64,000 bases of DNA from Davidsoniella eucalypti (taxonomy: Eukaryota; Ascomycota; Sordariomycetes; Microascales; Ceratocystidaceae), in assembly GCA_004009845.1 (NCBI GenBank), contig RMBW01000004.1, positions 62,001 through 126,000 of the forward strand. The letters run 5' to 3'. Below, one piece after another: positions 24,501-34,964 of this stretch (the stretch's first letter is position 1; every line of letters starts with the position of its first letter). A model generated the notes under the pieces. That model did no database searches and was not told where the DNA came from. It saw only the letters and a program-made list of their open reading frames with translations. The translations under genes were made by a program, and so were the position numbers.

Positions 24501-25031
24501 CTCAGCATCGTCCTCCTCGTCCTCGTCAGACTCGGCAAGCAGATCGTCTAGCTTGAAGGTTCCGGCGGTGTTCTTGGCAGGTGGTTGCTTGACATCCTGC
24601 TCTTCATCGTCGTCTTCGGGATCGGTGCTGTCGACACGGAACGACCTGCTCAGGCCTGAAGGCTTTGATGTGCGGGAGGAGGCCGTGTTGCGGCTAGCCA
24701 TGCCGAACCCAGGCGCACCCGAGCCAGCACCGGCATTGTTGATGTTGGAGTTGAACATGTCGGTAGAGATTCCCGCACGCGACAAGCTGGGCGCTTGGAA
24801 CGCTGAGCTCCCCAGGAAAGAAGACGGCACGCCGGCGGGTGTAAAAGAGGGCGCGACGGCAGTTCCTGAAGTGTAATACGGCGGGAGGGTTGATGTCGAC
24901 AGGGCAGGCGGCGGAGGAGCGTTTGGAGTTGTAGATGGTTCGGCGCCGAAGCTAAATGTACCTCCAAAAGCGTGGCGATCGGGCGTTGAGGGAAGCTCAG
25001 GCTCGTCAGAGATGGAGAATTTGAAGGACAT
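21572..25031 (-). CDS. NUP85: Nuclear pore complex subunit Nup85
   Basis: Exons are 25031-22569 and 22507-21572, joined in phase 0 over a 61-nt intron (GTAAGA...TTTAG), so that ESAQ continues into TYADLLSRDSHKYGEALWYY; 1132 aa. The start MSFKFSISDEPELPSTPDRH begins with a low-complexity region containing isolated FG-type pairs (GTFSFG), and a very acidic block lies at residues 167-201. The rest is helical, including FRKASWIAHLLLMMHHSRF, PESLFGWLDSDHNPY and HTLFWQTLRAVLIRGQVGAA, as in fungal Nup85, a scaffold member of the Y-shaped (Nup84/Nup107) complex. The protein is longer than the yeast homologue, mostly through the N-terminal extension. The open frame continues 24 codons upstream of the chosen ATG, but the MSFKF start matches what is usual for the family. 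It diverges from the formaldehyde dehydrogenase gene. Confidence 0.85.
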
Positions 25032-26619
25032 GGTGGACAAGGTAGGCAAGGCTGCACAAATTTTGGGTGATCCTAATACTAGCGCGGCTAGCCAGACAGC
25101 CAAAAAAAACTGTAGGGGACAATCGTAGCTAAGCTACGCGACCTCGTACAAGGGTCGATTAAACCTTGAAAGCAGCGAAGAAAATCAGCTGCAGAAGCCT
25201 GAATGGGTGATGAAATCACAATTGATGATGCAAATTTTTAGTTTGGAGATGTATTTGCAGTGGATTCTTAGTGTTGAGTCAAATGTTGTTGCTACTGTTA
25301 CTACTATAAATTTTATGATTGAATCTCCCTTCGTTTGCCTTTCATACTCAAGTCTATCAACGCAAACCGCGTTACTGCCGCGTTCTGGAATTCTTGGTTG
25401 AGAAGCTTCCACGCTAGGGTTTATGATACTTAGATTAGGGTTGTTTGATTCTTGTTTATGTTGTTGAAATAACAATTTCACATTTGACAGTATAAAACCT
25501 TGTTGGCATTCCTAGATTACGAGGCAGGCTATCGCAATTGAACAGCTAATACAAGAAAAGAGACGGTCGTCTAGTAAAGTTGGCCGAGATCCGAGACTGC
25601 TACATTGCATACGACTACTATGTGCATCGTGCTTACACTAACATTAGTAGTATAATTGCTATCAATCAAGATATCACGGATAGTTGGCCGAGTTACTCAC
25701 TTTCAGATGGGCATCAAGCATCCTTCTCAACGCAGGGCGTTTTCTCCTTCTTCCTGTAGTGCTAGAAATACAACTGACTGGGCACATGGAAGCGGAAAGA
25801 ATCCATCACATTTGCGCAGTTAGGTGGGACATCATCCGAGATTGAGAAGGGAGCACCGCAACTCTATTGCAAATTTCGACATTGTTTTCTGCCGTGACCA
25901 GGTAGAAATCACGAAGAACGTCTGTCTGCCTGCTTGCCTATGGTTGATACTAGCGATATGCCGAATGTGACCTGCGTCGAGGACCCCGCCATGAAGCCGC
26001 CCTGGTCGCGTCGTCGGCTCTTTGGGACAATGTAATAGGCGTCGCAGGTCGCTTATATGTAGTTATTTGTATACGACGACCTCTTTTGCCGTTACCGACT
26101 GCTGGTCTAGGAACAAATGCCGCTGCAGTTTCATATGCCCTGGGCTTGCGACGGCATCCACAGCGGACTTGGCGCTCTAAACAGAGGAGAGGAGGGCTAG
26201 TTTTCTCAATAGCCCAGCAAACGCCTAGTCGAAACGCTACAAAGCGACTAGCATTACCTGTAAATCGAACCTCGGGTTGCAGACATTACAACTGTAATTG
26301 CAGGTAGCGTTCGACCCCACGATTGCCTATAGGCATACTAATAGCCGTATAGGCGTCACAAGCGCTATAGGCATAGTTGTAGTAGCATCTGAGCTTGATA
26401 GCTACCGTTTTATGTGACAGTCCACTATTTATCCAAATCCCCCCCGCACTAAAACGGTGGTCCTGCCGTGACCAGACGCCTAGGAATTGGGAAATCGCAA
26501 GCTTCATAAGCTTTGCGTTTCCGCTTCTTTGTTTTTCTCTTCTTCTTCCTTCTTCTTTCTTTAGCAATCCATTCTTCCTTTTTACTTCTTCTTTGTTCGT
26601 AGTTGAGCTATCATTCGCA
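25032..26619. other. Divergent intergenic region between Nup85 and SFA1
   Basis: 1.6 kb that should hold both promoters. The last 100 bases before the SFA1 start are CT-rich (about 26518-26600). A cluster of inverted and repeated short motifs at 26225-26372 is listed separately. No coding gene is supported. Confidence 0.5.
26225..26372. promoter_or_regulatory. Cluster of palindromic and repeated short motifs upstream of SFA1
   Basis: CTAGTCG (26225-26231) and CGACTAG (26245-26251) form a 7-bp inverted repeat. GCCTATAGGC at 26325-26334 is a perfect palindrome. The core TATAGGC recurs at 26328, 26348 and 26366, about 20 and 18 bases apart. The cluster lies 250-400 bases upstream of the ATG, a plausible place for regulator sites; the factor is unknown. 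Confidence 0.35.
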
Positions 26620-28083
26620 ATGGCTGATACTGTTGGCAAGGTATGCAATACAATAACAGCGCAGACTTCTACTCGCCCCTCCACAACACGAATCGCAACA
26701 GCTCCAAGCTGCCCTGAAACGCCCGCGTTTGCCAACTTGCGCTGTTGCCACCCGGATATACACTAGAGACCCGTTTTGGCTGTATACTAACATCTTTCTC
26801 TCGGCAACAGACCATCACCTGCAAGGCCGCCATCGCCTGGGAGGCCGGCGTGCCGCTGTCTCTGGAGGACATCGAAGTCCTGCCTCCCCGCGCCCACGAG
26901 GTCCGCATCCAGATCCACTACACTGGTGTCTGCCACACCGGTACGTCGCCCTGACTCGCAGTCTCCAGTTCCTTTGCCCCTCTCTAACATGTATTCCTTA
27001 CACAAAACACAGACGCCTACACTCTGTCTGGCAAGGACCCAGAGGGTGCTTTCCCCGTTATCCTGGGTCACGAGGGTGCCGGTATCGTCGAGTCCGTTGG
27101 CGAGGGCGTCACCAACGTCAAGCCCGGCGACCACGTCGTTGCACTGTACACCCCGGAGTGCGGTGAATGCAAGTTCTGCAAGTCCGGCAAGACCAACCTG
27201 TGCGGCAAGATCCGCTCTACCCAGGGCAAGGGTGTGATGCCCGACGGCACCAGCCGTTTCAAGTGCAAGGGCAAGGACATTCTGCACTTCATGGGCACCT
27301 CGACCTTCTCGCAGTACACCGTCGTGGCTGATATCTCCGTCGTGGCTGTCCAGTCCAACGCTCCCATGGACCGCACCTGCCTGCTGGGCTGTGGTATCAC
27401 TACCGGCTACGGTGCCGCCACCATCACGGCTGCCGTCGAGGAGGGCTCCAACATTGCCGTCTTCGGTGCTGGCTGTGTCGGTCTGTCCGTGGTACAGGGT
27501 GCCGTGCAGAACAAGGCTGGCAAGATCATCGTCGTCGATGTCAACCCCGCCAAGGAGGAGTGGGCGCGCAAGTTCGGTGCTACTGACTTCGTCAACCCCA
27601 CGAAGCTGGAGGGCCAGACCATTGTCGAGAAGCTTACCGAGATGACCGACGGTGGTTGCGACTACACCTTCGACTGCACTGGCAACGTCAGCGTCATGCG
27701 TGCTGCCCTGGAGGCGTCGCACAAGGGCTGGGGTCAGTCCATCATCATCGGTGTCGCTGCTGCTGGTCAGGAAATTGCCACTCGCCGTAAGTTAACCCAT
27801 CACGACCATAACATTGCCCATGACCTAGTGAATGCACAACATGCTAATATCTTCTCAAACAGCCTTCCAACTGGTCACTGGCCGTGTATGGAAGGGTTGC
27901 GCCTTCGGTGGTGTCAAGGGCCGTTCCCAGATGGGCGGCCTGGTTCAGGACTACCTCGATGGCAAGCTTAAGGTGGACGAGTTCATCACTCACCGCAACA
28001 CCTTTAGCGAGCTGAACCAGGCCTTCGACACCATGCACTCTGGTGACTGCATCCGTGCTGTCGTCGATATGCGCCAAGTTTAA
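26620..28083 (+). CDS. SFA1: S-(hydroxymethyl)glutathione dehydrogenase / GSNO reductase (class III alcohol dehydrogenase)
   Basis: Exons are 26620-26640, 26811-26940, 27013-27786 and 27863-28083; 381 aa, the usual size. Introns are 170, 72 and 76 nt with standard borders. The first exon codes only MADTVGK. The catalytic zinc site is visible as TGVCHTDAYTLSG (Cys48, His49) and LGHEGAG (His70, Glu71), with the third Cys in LLGCGITTGYGA. The structural zinc has Cys100, 103, 106 and 114 in PECGECKFCKSGKTNLC. FGAGCVGLSVVQGA followed by IIVVDVN is the NAD-binding fold. GTSTFSQYTVV is characteristic of class III ADHs. It oxidises the formaldehyde-glutathione adduct to S-formylglutathione and reduces S-nitrosoglutathione, in the cytosol. 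Highly biased, C-ending codons suggest strong expression. Confidence 0.95.
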
Positions 28084-31000
28084 AGTAGGAGGAGCTACAA
28101 CGCCGACATAGTTATGATGAGATAATGACACAAAACAAGCAGCTGTATAACATCACCATCCACCTAAACACACAAACATAGATGTATATGAATGTTTTGG
28201 GTAGTTTTATTTTTTATTTTTCTTCGCTGTCCGAAAACTCTGGAACAGTGACACTAGATAACAACAACCATACATGACATCACCTACGCTCATGATACCG
28301 TTTCCGTCAACCAAACATGACTAATACGTGTTGTCAACCGGCACGCTATGCTACCATTGTCAGATTAGAAATTCCTTTGTATACTTTCTAGTAGTCATCA
28401 TAAGTTATTTTGTATGATCTGGGTGATTAATCCAAGATGAGATATCACGCTTATCCATACCTAGCAAGATCCATGTTTCATACCAACGATGAGAAGTAAG
28501 TCTGTAAAAAGTTCCTATCCCATTTGTCTAGTCTAGTCTCCTTTTTGTTTCGTTTCTTTTTCTTTTTCTTTTTTTCTCTCAAAATTGTCATTTCTCTTTT
28601 GTACATGTTGTTCTCATTTTTGTTGTTTTAGAATTCCCAGTTATTATGTGGTATGTCTTAGAGATCATAACTAATATTTGGCCCCTACAACAGCAATTTT
28701 TGGGGGAGGCTAAACATGACTTAGGATTTTTTTTCGTATGTATAGCTGTAATAGTAATCAGCATATTTTTGGTTGGGCTGGTTTTTTTTTGTCTTTGATT
28801 ATTTTGGAACAACAGCAAGGGATATATATATGTCTGTTTCTAGATGTGCTTTTTGGTGGCATTATTCTTGATACATATCTTACTCAATATGAAAGAACAT
28901 CATGCCAGGATTGTATAGGGTGTCGTTCAATGGTCTGGAATCTTTCCTAGTTTCTGATATTTGTAAGCTTAGGCTTATCGTTCATCTGCATATGAGTTCT
29001 CTGTCTTGCCATCTTCATGCAACACGGGAACATACCTTTGGAAAGGCTTTATTTCCGCTTACACATGATCTTGGAGGTCTGGCTTTAATAATCTGTCACA
29101 GTGTCAAATATCTACAACCATCCATATTTGTATACCGCTTTGTACACATTCTGCACTTTCGTCCTCGTTGGGTCGTGGTGAAGAAAAGTAATACCCATGG
29201 GCAACTTGACGGTGGCATGTAAGACTAAATTGTAGGTGTATTGTGCCAATATAAGTTGCTACTGCTACTTACACTCGAGACATGCACATACTAACTAACA
29301 TACACACAATCATGGTGATACCTCGCGCGAGCCGTATATGTATTTGCGTATTCATTTTTTGAAAGATTCACGAGACTAAGCCTGCATATGTCTCAATATG
29401 CACTTGTTACCCAAGGATGGCTTACCGAAATATAGTATACAGATATGGCGATGATGAAAAAGAGTTGTATGTGTATAAGGGATAAAAGAGACAGCTAGCT
29501 GCTGTGTGAGTTATTGACGATCTGCATAGGATCAGGAAAAATGGTAACAGCAATATCTCATTTGACCATGTGAGGGGTCCTTCATGTTCCTATTCTGGGT
29601 GATGTGAGTTACAATGCATACCATGCCAACTTGGTTGTATGTACATATAGTGTTGATATTAGCAATACTGGCGGATACGTTAGTACTTTTAGAATACTCG
29701 GCTATATATAATATTCCAGAACGGCTGATGTGGCGGTATGTCCACGTATAATACACATAGAAACAATACCTATATGTAATACCGTATAATAATACAGCTG
29801 ATACTTATATCATAGTACTCGGTAGGTATTCACGTATATACAGTTCGGTTATACTGATGCGGATATCATACTATATGTATATCTGTATGTATATGTATGC
29901 ATAAGCTTGTACCCAGTAGACTGATGCCACCCATCCCAACGCATCAAGTCACTTGGAGATACTTGGTAAACACATCTCTTGGCTAGACATGTTCAAATAT
30001 GGTATGGCACGGCAGTAATTACAAACACAGCATTGGTGGCCGATGACGGGACACGGGATCTTGATTCCACGGTATATGTAGAATCCCATGCTGATTGAAA
30101 GCATAACGGCATGAAGGCCTTTGGGCATCGGTGATTTAAGCGGTACTGTAGTACGTGTGTTGGTGAGAATCGTGTATCTAGTGTGGCATAGATACGAGGC
30201 GAGATATTGGCGAGAAAGAACCGCAAAAGAGGAAAGGAAAACAGGGGGGGTGAGAGACTCCTAGTTCTCCTTTTGCGGTTGCTTCGGATCCGGAAGATTG
30301 GCCGTCAGTAAATTGTGTATATATCAGTATAGAGATGATGTCGAGGACCAGTCACTTGGTTAGTTGGTGGTGCTGATGTACCATTTGAGAGGCAGATGGA
30401 TGGATGGATGTACTATGAATGTACACGTTGTGAGGAAGCGAGAAAAAAGATGCTGGGAAGCCTTATTTCGTAGAGAAATCTAGAGCCATGGCGGCAAGAA
30501 AATACAACTACAACTACGAGATGCAACATATGAGACAACAAGGGAATTAGAAAGAAGGAATGAGCTAGCCAAGGGCTATCAGCCACGTAGATAGCTCTAT
30601 ATGTATGTATCTATATATGTACATGTATACATATATTGTAATGTGATATTGTATGTTGGCAAGCTGCAGAAGAGTCCTATAAGGTTCCTTATTTTTGCTT
30701 GGCTAGATCGAGAGCAACAGAAAAAATGAAAAATAAAATAAAAAGTGAGCAGATGAAAAGCTGACGACTGCAGGTATGCCCAATGGTGTGGCTGGTCCAA
30801 GTGTTAAGAGTTGCTTTTTTGCTTTGTTTCTGGTCTAAAGGTTGGCTGAAGATTACGGCTGAATTCGTGCTGGTGCATGATTTGTTCGGGCCGCCATGCA
30901 ATACCAAGGTTCCAAGGCTGGTTTGTCGTAGTGCCGGTTATCACAGCTGTATAAGTATGTACTTAAGTAGGTAGGCAAGGCAGCCAAATGCGCACGCAAT

Positions 31001-32090
31001 GCTTCACAATTCGGAGGCAAAACATGACATGGGCACTTTGTACCTAAAAGCAGCGGCAGAAGAGGCAGGGGAGCCACTGGCTGGTATAGTATGTGCATTA
31101 CAGTGGCCCATGAGTACCCTGTGCAGTGTACAATGTACAATATATTATATATACTGTGCATTAGTAGAGTACAAGTATGTATGCATGGCAGTATCACTTG
31201 CGTGGTAGTACGCACATTCTCAGTGTACAGGATTTTGACGATAATTAATCCCGTTCAACATTACACAGAGAGTATGACAGTGCCAGCTGGCTGTCATGCA
31301 TATATGTATATGTATATGTATATGTACAGATGTTATGTCTATCACGACGTCTGTTGTAGAGTTTGGGCTTAGACGAGGCTGAGGCAAGGGAAAAAGCCAG
31401 ATGATCGCAGGAAGCTGAGGCCGCAGAGGCAACTGGGGACACACTTCAAAAGGAACTTCGAAAGGGACTAAGGGGGGGCGTCGATTACGATCTCAGTAGC
31501 GACTGAGAATATGGGGAGCCGAGAATAGTGGTGGCGGAACAGAATAGCCGTCGCAAGGGCAGGCTGTGAAGACCCTTGGGGCAGTTGGTAATGGCAACAA
31601 ACAGGACGGGCGGATAGCGCATTTCTTTGTGCATTTTTACTAGGCTGGGGAGGCCGCAGCAGATGACTCTGACTCTGACTCTGACTTTGATTACTACTAG
31701 AGATACATATGTCAGTACTGATATATCTTTGCTGATACACACCCATCTGTATTGTGGCTATAGTAGGAGACCGTAAAAGGACGAGAGGGGGACAATAGGA
31801 AATGCCACGAGTAGCGCTAGACCCTTAAGCGATTGGCTGGCTAGGATGCAGTGACCCAGACGATGGGCTAGCCATGCAGCAGCTGGCCGAGAAAGAAACA
31901 AAATGTGGTGATACCTCACAAACAGATGTGTACTTTTTATTCCCCACTTTTTATCAAGGTGGAAATGGAGCTTTAATCTATGTAGCACCTCGGTATCCTA
32001 AGATGCACATCCCTGGGCTAATACTAGTATGCAATGTAAGGTGAAGGACAACCTACCTAACAACTGAGAGCGGACTTTAGTAGTGGTTTT

Positions 32091-32120
32091 TGCCCCAGCT
32101 GGATTTGAACCAACTGCCTC
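32091..32120 (-). pseudogene. tRNA-like 3' fragment (T-arm and acceptor strand only)
   Basis: Read on the minus strand, GTTGG-TTCAAAT-CCAGC forms a five-base-pair T stem with a seven-base loop, followed by TGGGGCA as an acceptor 3' strand. GGTTCAAATCC matches the pol III B-box consensus GGTTCGANTCC with one change. No matching 5' acceptor strand (TGCCCCA) or A box is found upstream, so this is a tRNA or tRNA-derived-element fragment rather than a working gene, or a chance resemblance. Confidence 0.4.
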
Positions 32121-32221
32121 ATGCGAGGTCGGCCAGGCACCCATAACACGAGTATCCAAAATGTACCATGACGGCTACATTGTACCACACGATGCTTTTA
32201 TTTCCACCTCTAGAGGAGTCT

Positions 32222-32349
32222 TAAGTCGCTTTTAGATAAGCTTTAGGTAGACGTTAAATATAATCAAATCAAAGTCCTAAGTCGCTTTTAGGAATAAGCT
32301 TTAGGTAGACGTTAAATATAATCAAATCAAAGTCCTAAGTCGCTTCTAG
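32222..32349. repeat. Tandem duplication, 56/58-bp unit with a partial third copy
   Basis: Units begin with TAAGTCGCTT at 32222, 32278 and 32336. The first two are nearly identical (the second has two extra bases after CTTTTAG). The third ends after about 14 bases. The unit is AT-rich with no coding potential. Confidence 0.85.
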
Positions 32350-34503
32350 ACACCGATCCCAAGGATGTCGGCAATCCAGAGGCCTGCTCACATCATATAC
32401 TAGTACATGAGAGCCATTTTCATTTTCACGCTGACGATTTATCATTTGATAACTGTGCGCTTGCATTTGTGACCTCATATTCATGCACTCTGTACTGGGA
32501 TTATCCAGGCCCAACCCAGCACATCAACTTGGTGGGATATGGATGGGCTTTTATCCTGATCCTTTCAGAGATTAAAGCGACCAGAGATTACCAGAGAAGA
32601 AGAACGAAAGAAAGGAAACATGGCCAGGAGGGTTGGCTCACTCTGGCGATTTCGTCATCTGCATGCCGTAGTCTAGTCGGCAATTTCAAGACAAGAATAC
32701 ATGTACATGTGTATTAAATTCCACGGCGGCGTTGATAACGCACAAGGCATGATGTAATGGCCCTACTAAGCCAGATATGGTAGTCCTCGAGTAATCTTAG
32801 TATATTGCATATGATTTTTGTATATTGCATATGTATGTAGTCGACCTTGGCTGAAGCTCCACGGACTTGAGCAACCTGGCACACTCTGTAACGGTGGGCC
32901 TTTTATTTTATATTTCTTTTTGCAACAAAGGAAACAAGAGCGTCAGTGTACGAGGCGAACGACTCCAGGCGAACGAGTCTTCTGCTTGTTTTGGCTTCTT
33001 CTTTATGGATGGTGTTATCGGGTCTAGAAGTTGGCGATATGACGCTAAAACGACACAAAAATAGGCCGAAGCGAGCGGGCCATTGCGAAACCGCCGATCC
33101 ATGATCCACCTACAGATACGGTGTCTCGATGGTCGATGGGGCAGCCAGAGTTTGGCTAGAGGTCGCTTGACACTATATCTGTTCATTTACATGTATGTGT
33201 TGCGCTATCAATGACGGCAGAGAGACGCTAGACGAAGCGGAGCCATCGACTTACAAGCCATAGGTAGGCAAGATAAGGAGCGGTACTACAAGCGACCAAC
33301 ACTAAGAGTAATACTAAGAGTAGCAATACTAAGAGTAGCAGTAGAGCATTGTGTAAGTAGTATTTACGGATCCGAACCAGTGATTCAACTTCCTCCACGC
33401 AGCTAGCATACATACGTAGTAGGCGAACAGCAAGGCGTGGCTGACATACACGGGTGTGTGGCTATAACTCGTGATATATGTGTACATACATTTGTTTAAG
33501 TGCACAACTATTTGTGTAAGCAATGCCTTTTGCTACTCTAGCATCAACACCGAGACCCCAGCATCACGCATGCATAAATATCCAGCTGGCGCTCTCGTAG
33601 CTGAGTCCGCAAGTCGTAGCGTAATGCAGATGGGTGTATTTGCATTGCAATGCACGTCTATTACCAAACAGTAGCCCAATTCATCGAGACAGAGTCATAG
33701 TCATATACGGATACAGAGAAAGTAGGCTCTACTTAGGACGGATTTGGGGCGACTAATAAACCAGAATACATACCGCTATACTGCTGTACGTGACCCGCTG
33801 TAGCCAGGAAAGTACAGGGCCAGTACGATAGGGAGCACCTGAAGCACGCAGAAACACCATGTTCCAAGTACACAAGTACATATATACATACTCTATTAGC
33901 AAAGCGGCCTAGAACTGACATAATCGCTGCGAATTACGCTTTGCTTTTATTTTTATGACTCTCCCTTGCCTAGAAACAAGTAGCCTCCCAATCGTTTCCT
34001 CGGATCCCAGTCCTTTTGAAAATGGCTGGCTGTTGTACCGTGCTGGCCATCGCTTTTTTAGGTTTTATTTATCATTGTTATTACCTTTTATTTTATTTGC
34101 CTTGCTACAAACAGTTTAGGTTACGGGTTGTTATTCATGCACAAATGCACCAAGCACAACAATAAAACCGTTGAGACTTTTAGTTTAAATAGCCTCGTTT
34201 CCCGCTAGTTGCCTGGGCTGGCACCGTCGGTTCTTGTTTCTCTCCTTTCTTCTTCTTCTTCTCCCAAGTTCCACGCCATCCATCTCTTAGTACTTCGCCT
34301 CCTCGTCCGGACCGTTATAGGACTTCTTGCATTCCGGTTCTTTATATAAAGCCCTTCTGTCCGTCTTTACATTTCCACTTCTAGCTTCAAACCCAGACTC
34401 GTACATCCCATCTTGCTGCTCTATTCGTTGTGACCAGCAACTACCGAACAGCCCTGCCCTCACACTTGCCCCTCCCCATCTCCACCCACGCACCTCTATC
34501 ACG

Positions 34504-34964
34504 ATGGCTAAGAAGGTTCGTTGCACTTTCAAGCAGTGCCGTGACGCTGCCCAGCGCATCGTCGGCGACTGTGGTTTCTGCAACGGCCATTTCTGCGGCA
34601 AGCACCGCCTTCTCGAGGACCACAAGTGCTCAGGCCTGGAGGACGTAAGTATCTCTACTCACCCTCACCCTAGCTCTTCCTCGTCTCGGGGCGAGCCACT
34701 GGCCTTGACCAGTCCCGCACAGGGCTCCCCTGGAGTACACAAGAGCAACAGCGGCCGGAGACGTCACCGTCACCGTCGCCACGGCTCTGTACCCCGAACT
34801 ACCGCCGCTGCGTCTACGCAGTGGTGGTTGGTTGGCCTCTCGGAAACCCTTGAAAGTGATGTATTTGCTGACTCTGAATCCGCTCGTAGTGCAAGAAGCA
34901 GTCCCACGAACAGAACGCTGCCCAACTCATTTCTGAGCGCACCGCTGTCATCAAGGGCGTGTAA
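34504..34964 (+). CDS. Small AN1-type zinc-finger protein
   Basis: Exons 34504-34644 and 34890-34964 code for 71 aa. MAKKVRCTFKQC begins the AN1 finger: Cys7, Cys12, Cys23, Cys26 (CGFC), Cys31, His34 (CGKH), His40 and Cys42 (HKC) are all present with AN1-like spacing. The second exon gives CKKQSHEQNAAQLISERT and ends IKGV, matching the short conserved tail seen in fungal single-AN1 proteins. The intron is 245 nt (GTAAGT...CGTAG). The intron has no in-frame stop, so an unspliced message would code a 161-aa protein with a Ser/Pro-rich tail; the conserved exon-2 frame favours the spliced form. AN1 proteins often bind ubiquitin chains or the proteasome/Cdc48 under stress; this is not shown for this one. 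Confidence 0.85.

Larger units (their letters stand above)
28084..34503. other. Gene-free region, 6.4 kb
   Basis: No frame here shows a recognisable domain or believable splicing. The stretch holds several simple repeats: (TATATG)n near 31295-31322 and (GACTCT)n near 31663-31687. It also holds a tRNA-like 3' fragment at 32091-32120 and a 56-58 bp tandem repeat at 32222-32349. A degenerate 15-bp repeat (ACTAAGAGTA core, three copies) lies near 33300-33340. The last 300 bases are CT-rich and probably form the AN1 gene's promoter and 5' UTR. Confidence 0.55.

Noticed and set aside
25032..25103. 24-codon N-terminal extension of Nup85
   Set aside because: Family proteins begin close to the MSFKF start, and the extension has a composition unlike the following low-complexity region.
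26787..27722. 311-codon open frame antisense to the formaldehyde dehydrogenase gene
   Set aside because: Strongly biased C-ending codons on the sense strand suppress antisense stops. It crosses the real introns and has no recognisable domain.
33366..33380. B-box-like GGTTCGGATCC on the minus strand
   Set aside because: No acceptor stem, anticodon arm or A box can be drawn around it.
34327..34503. Upstream extension of the AN1 protein
   Set aside because: It relies on a TTG start and lies in the CT-rich leader; the ATG at 34504 directly starts the conserved domain.
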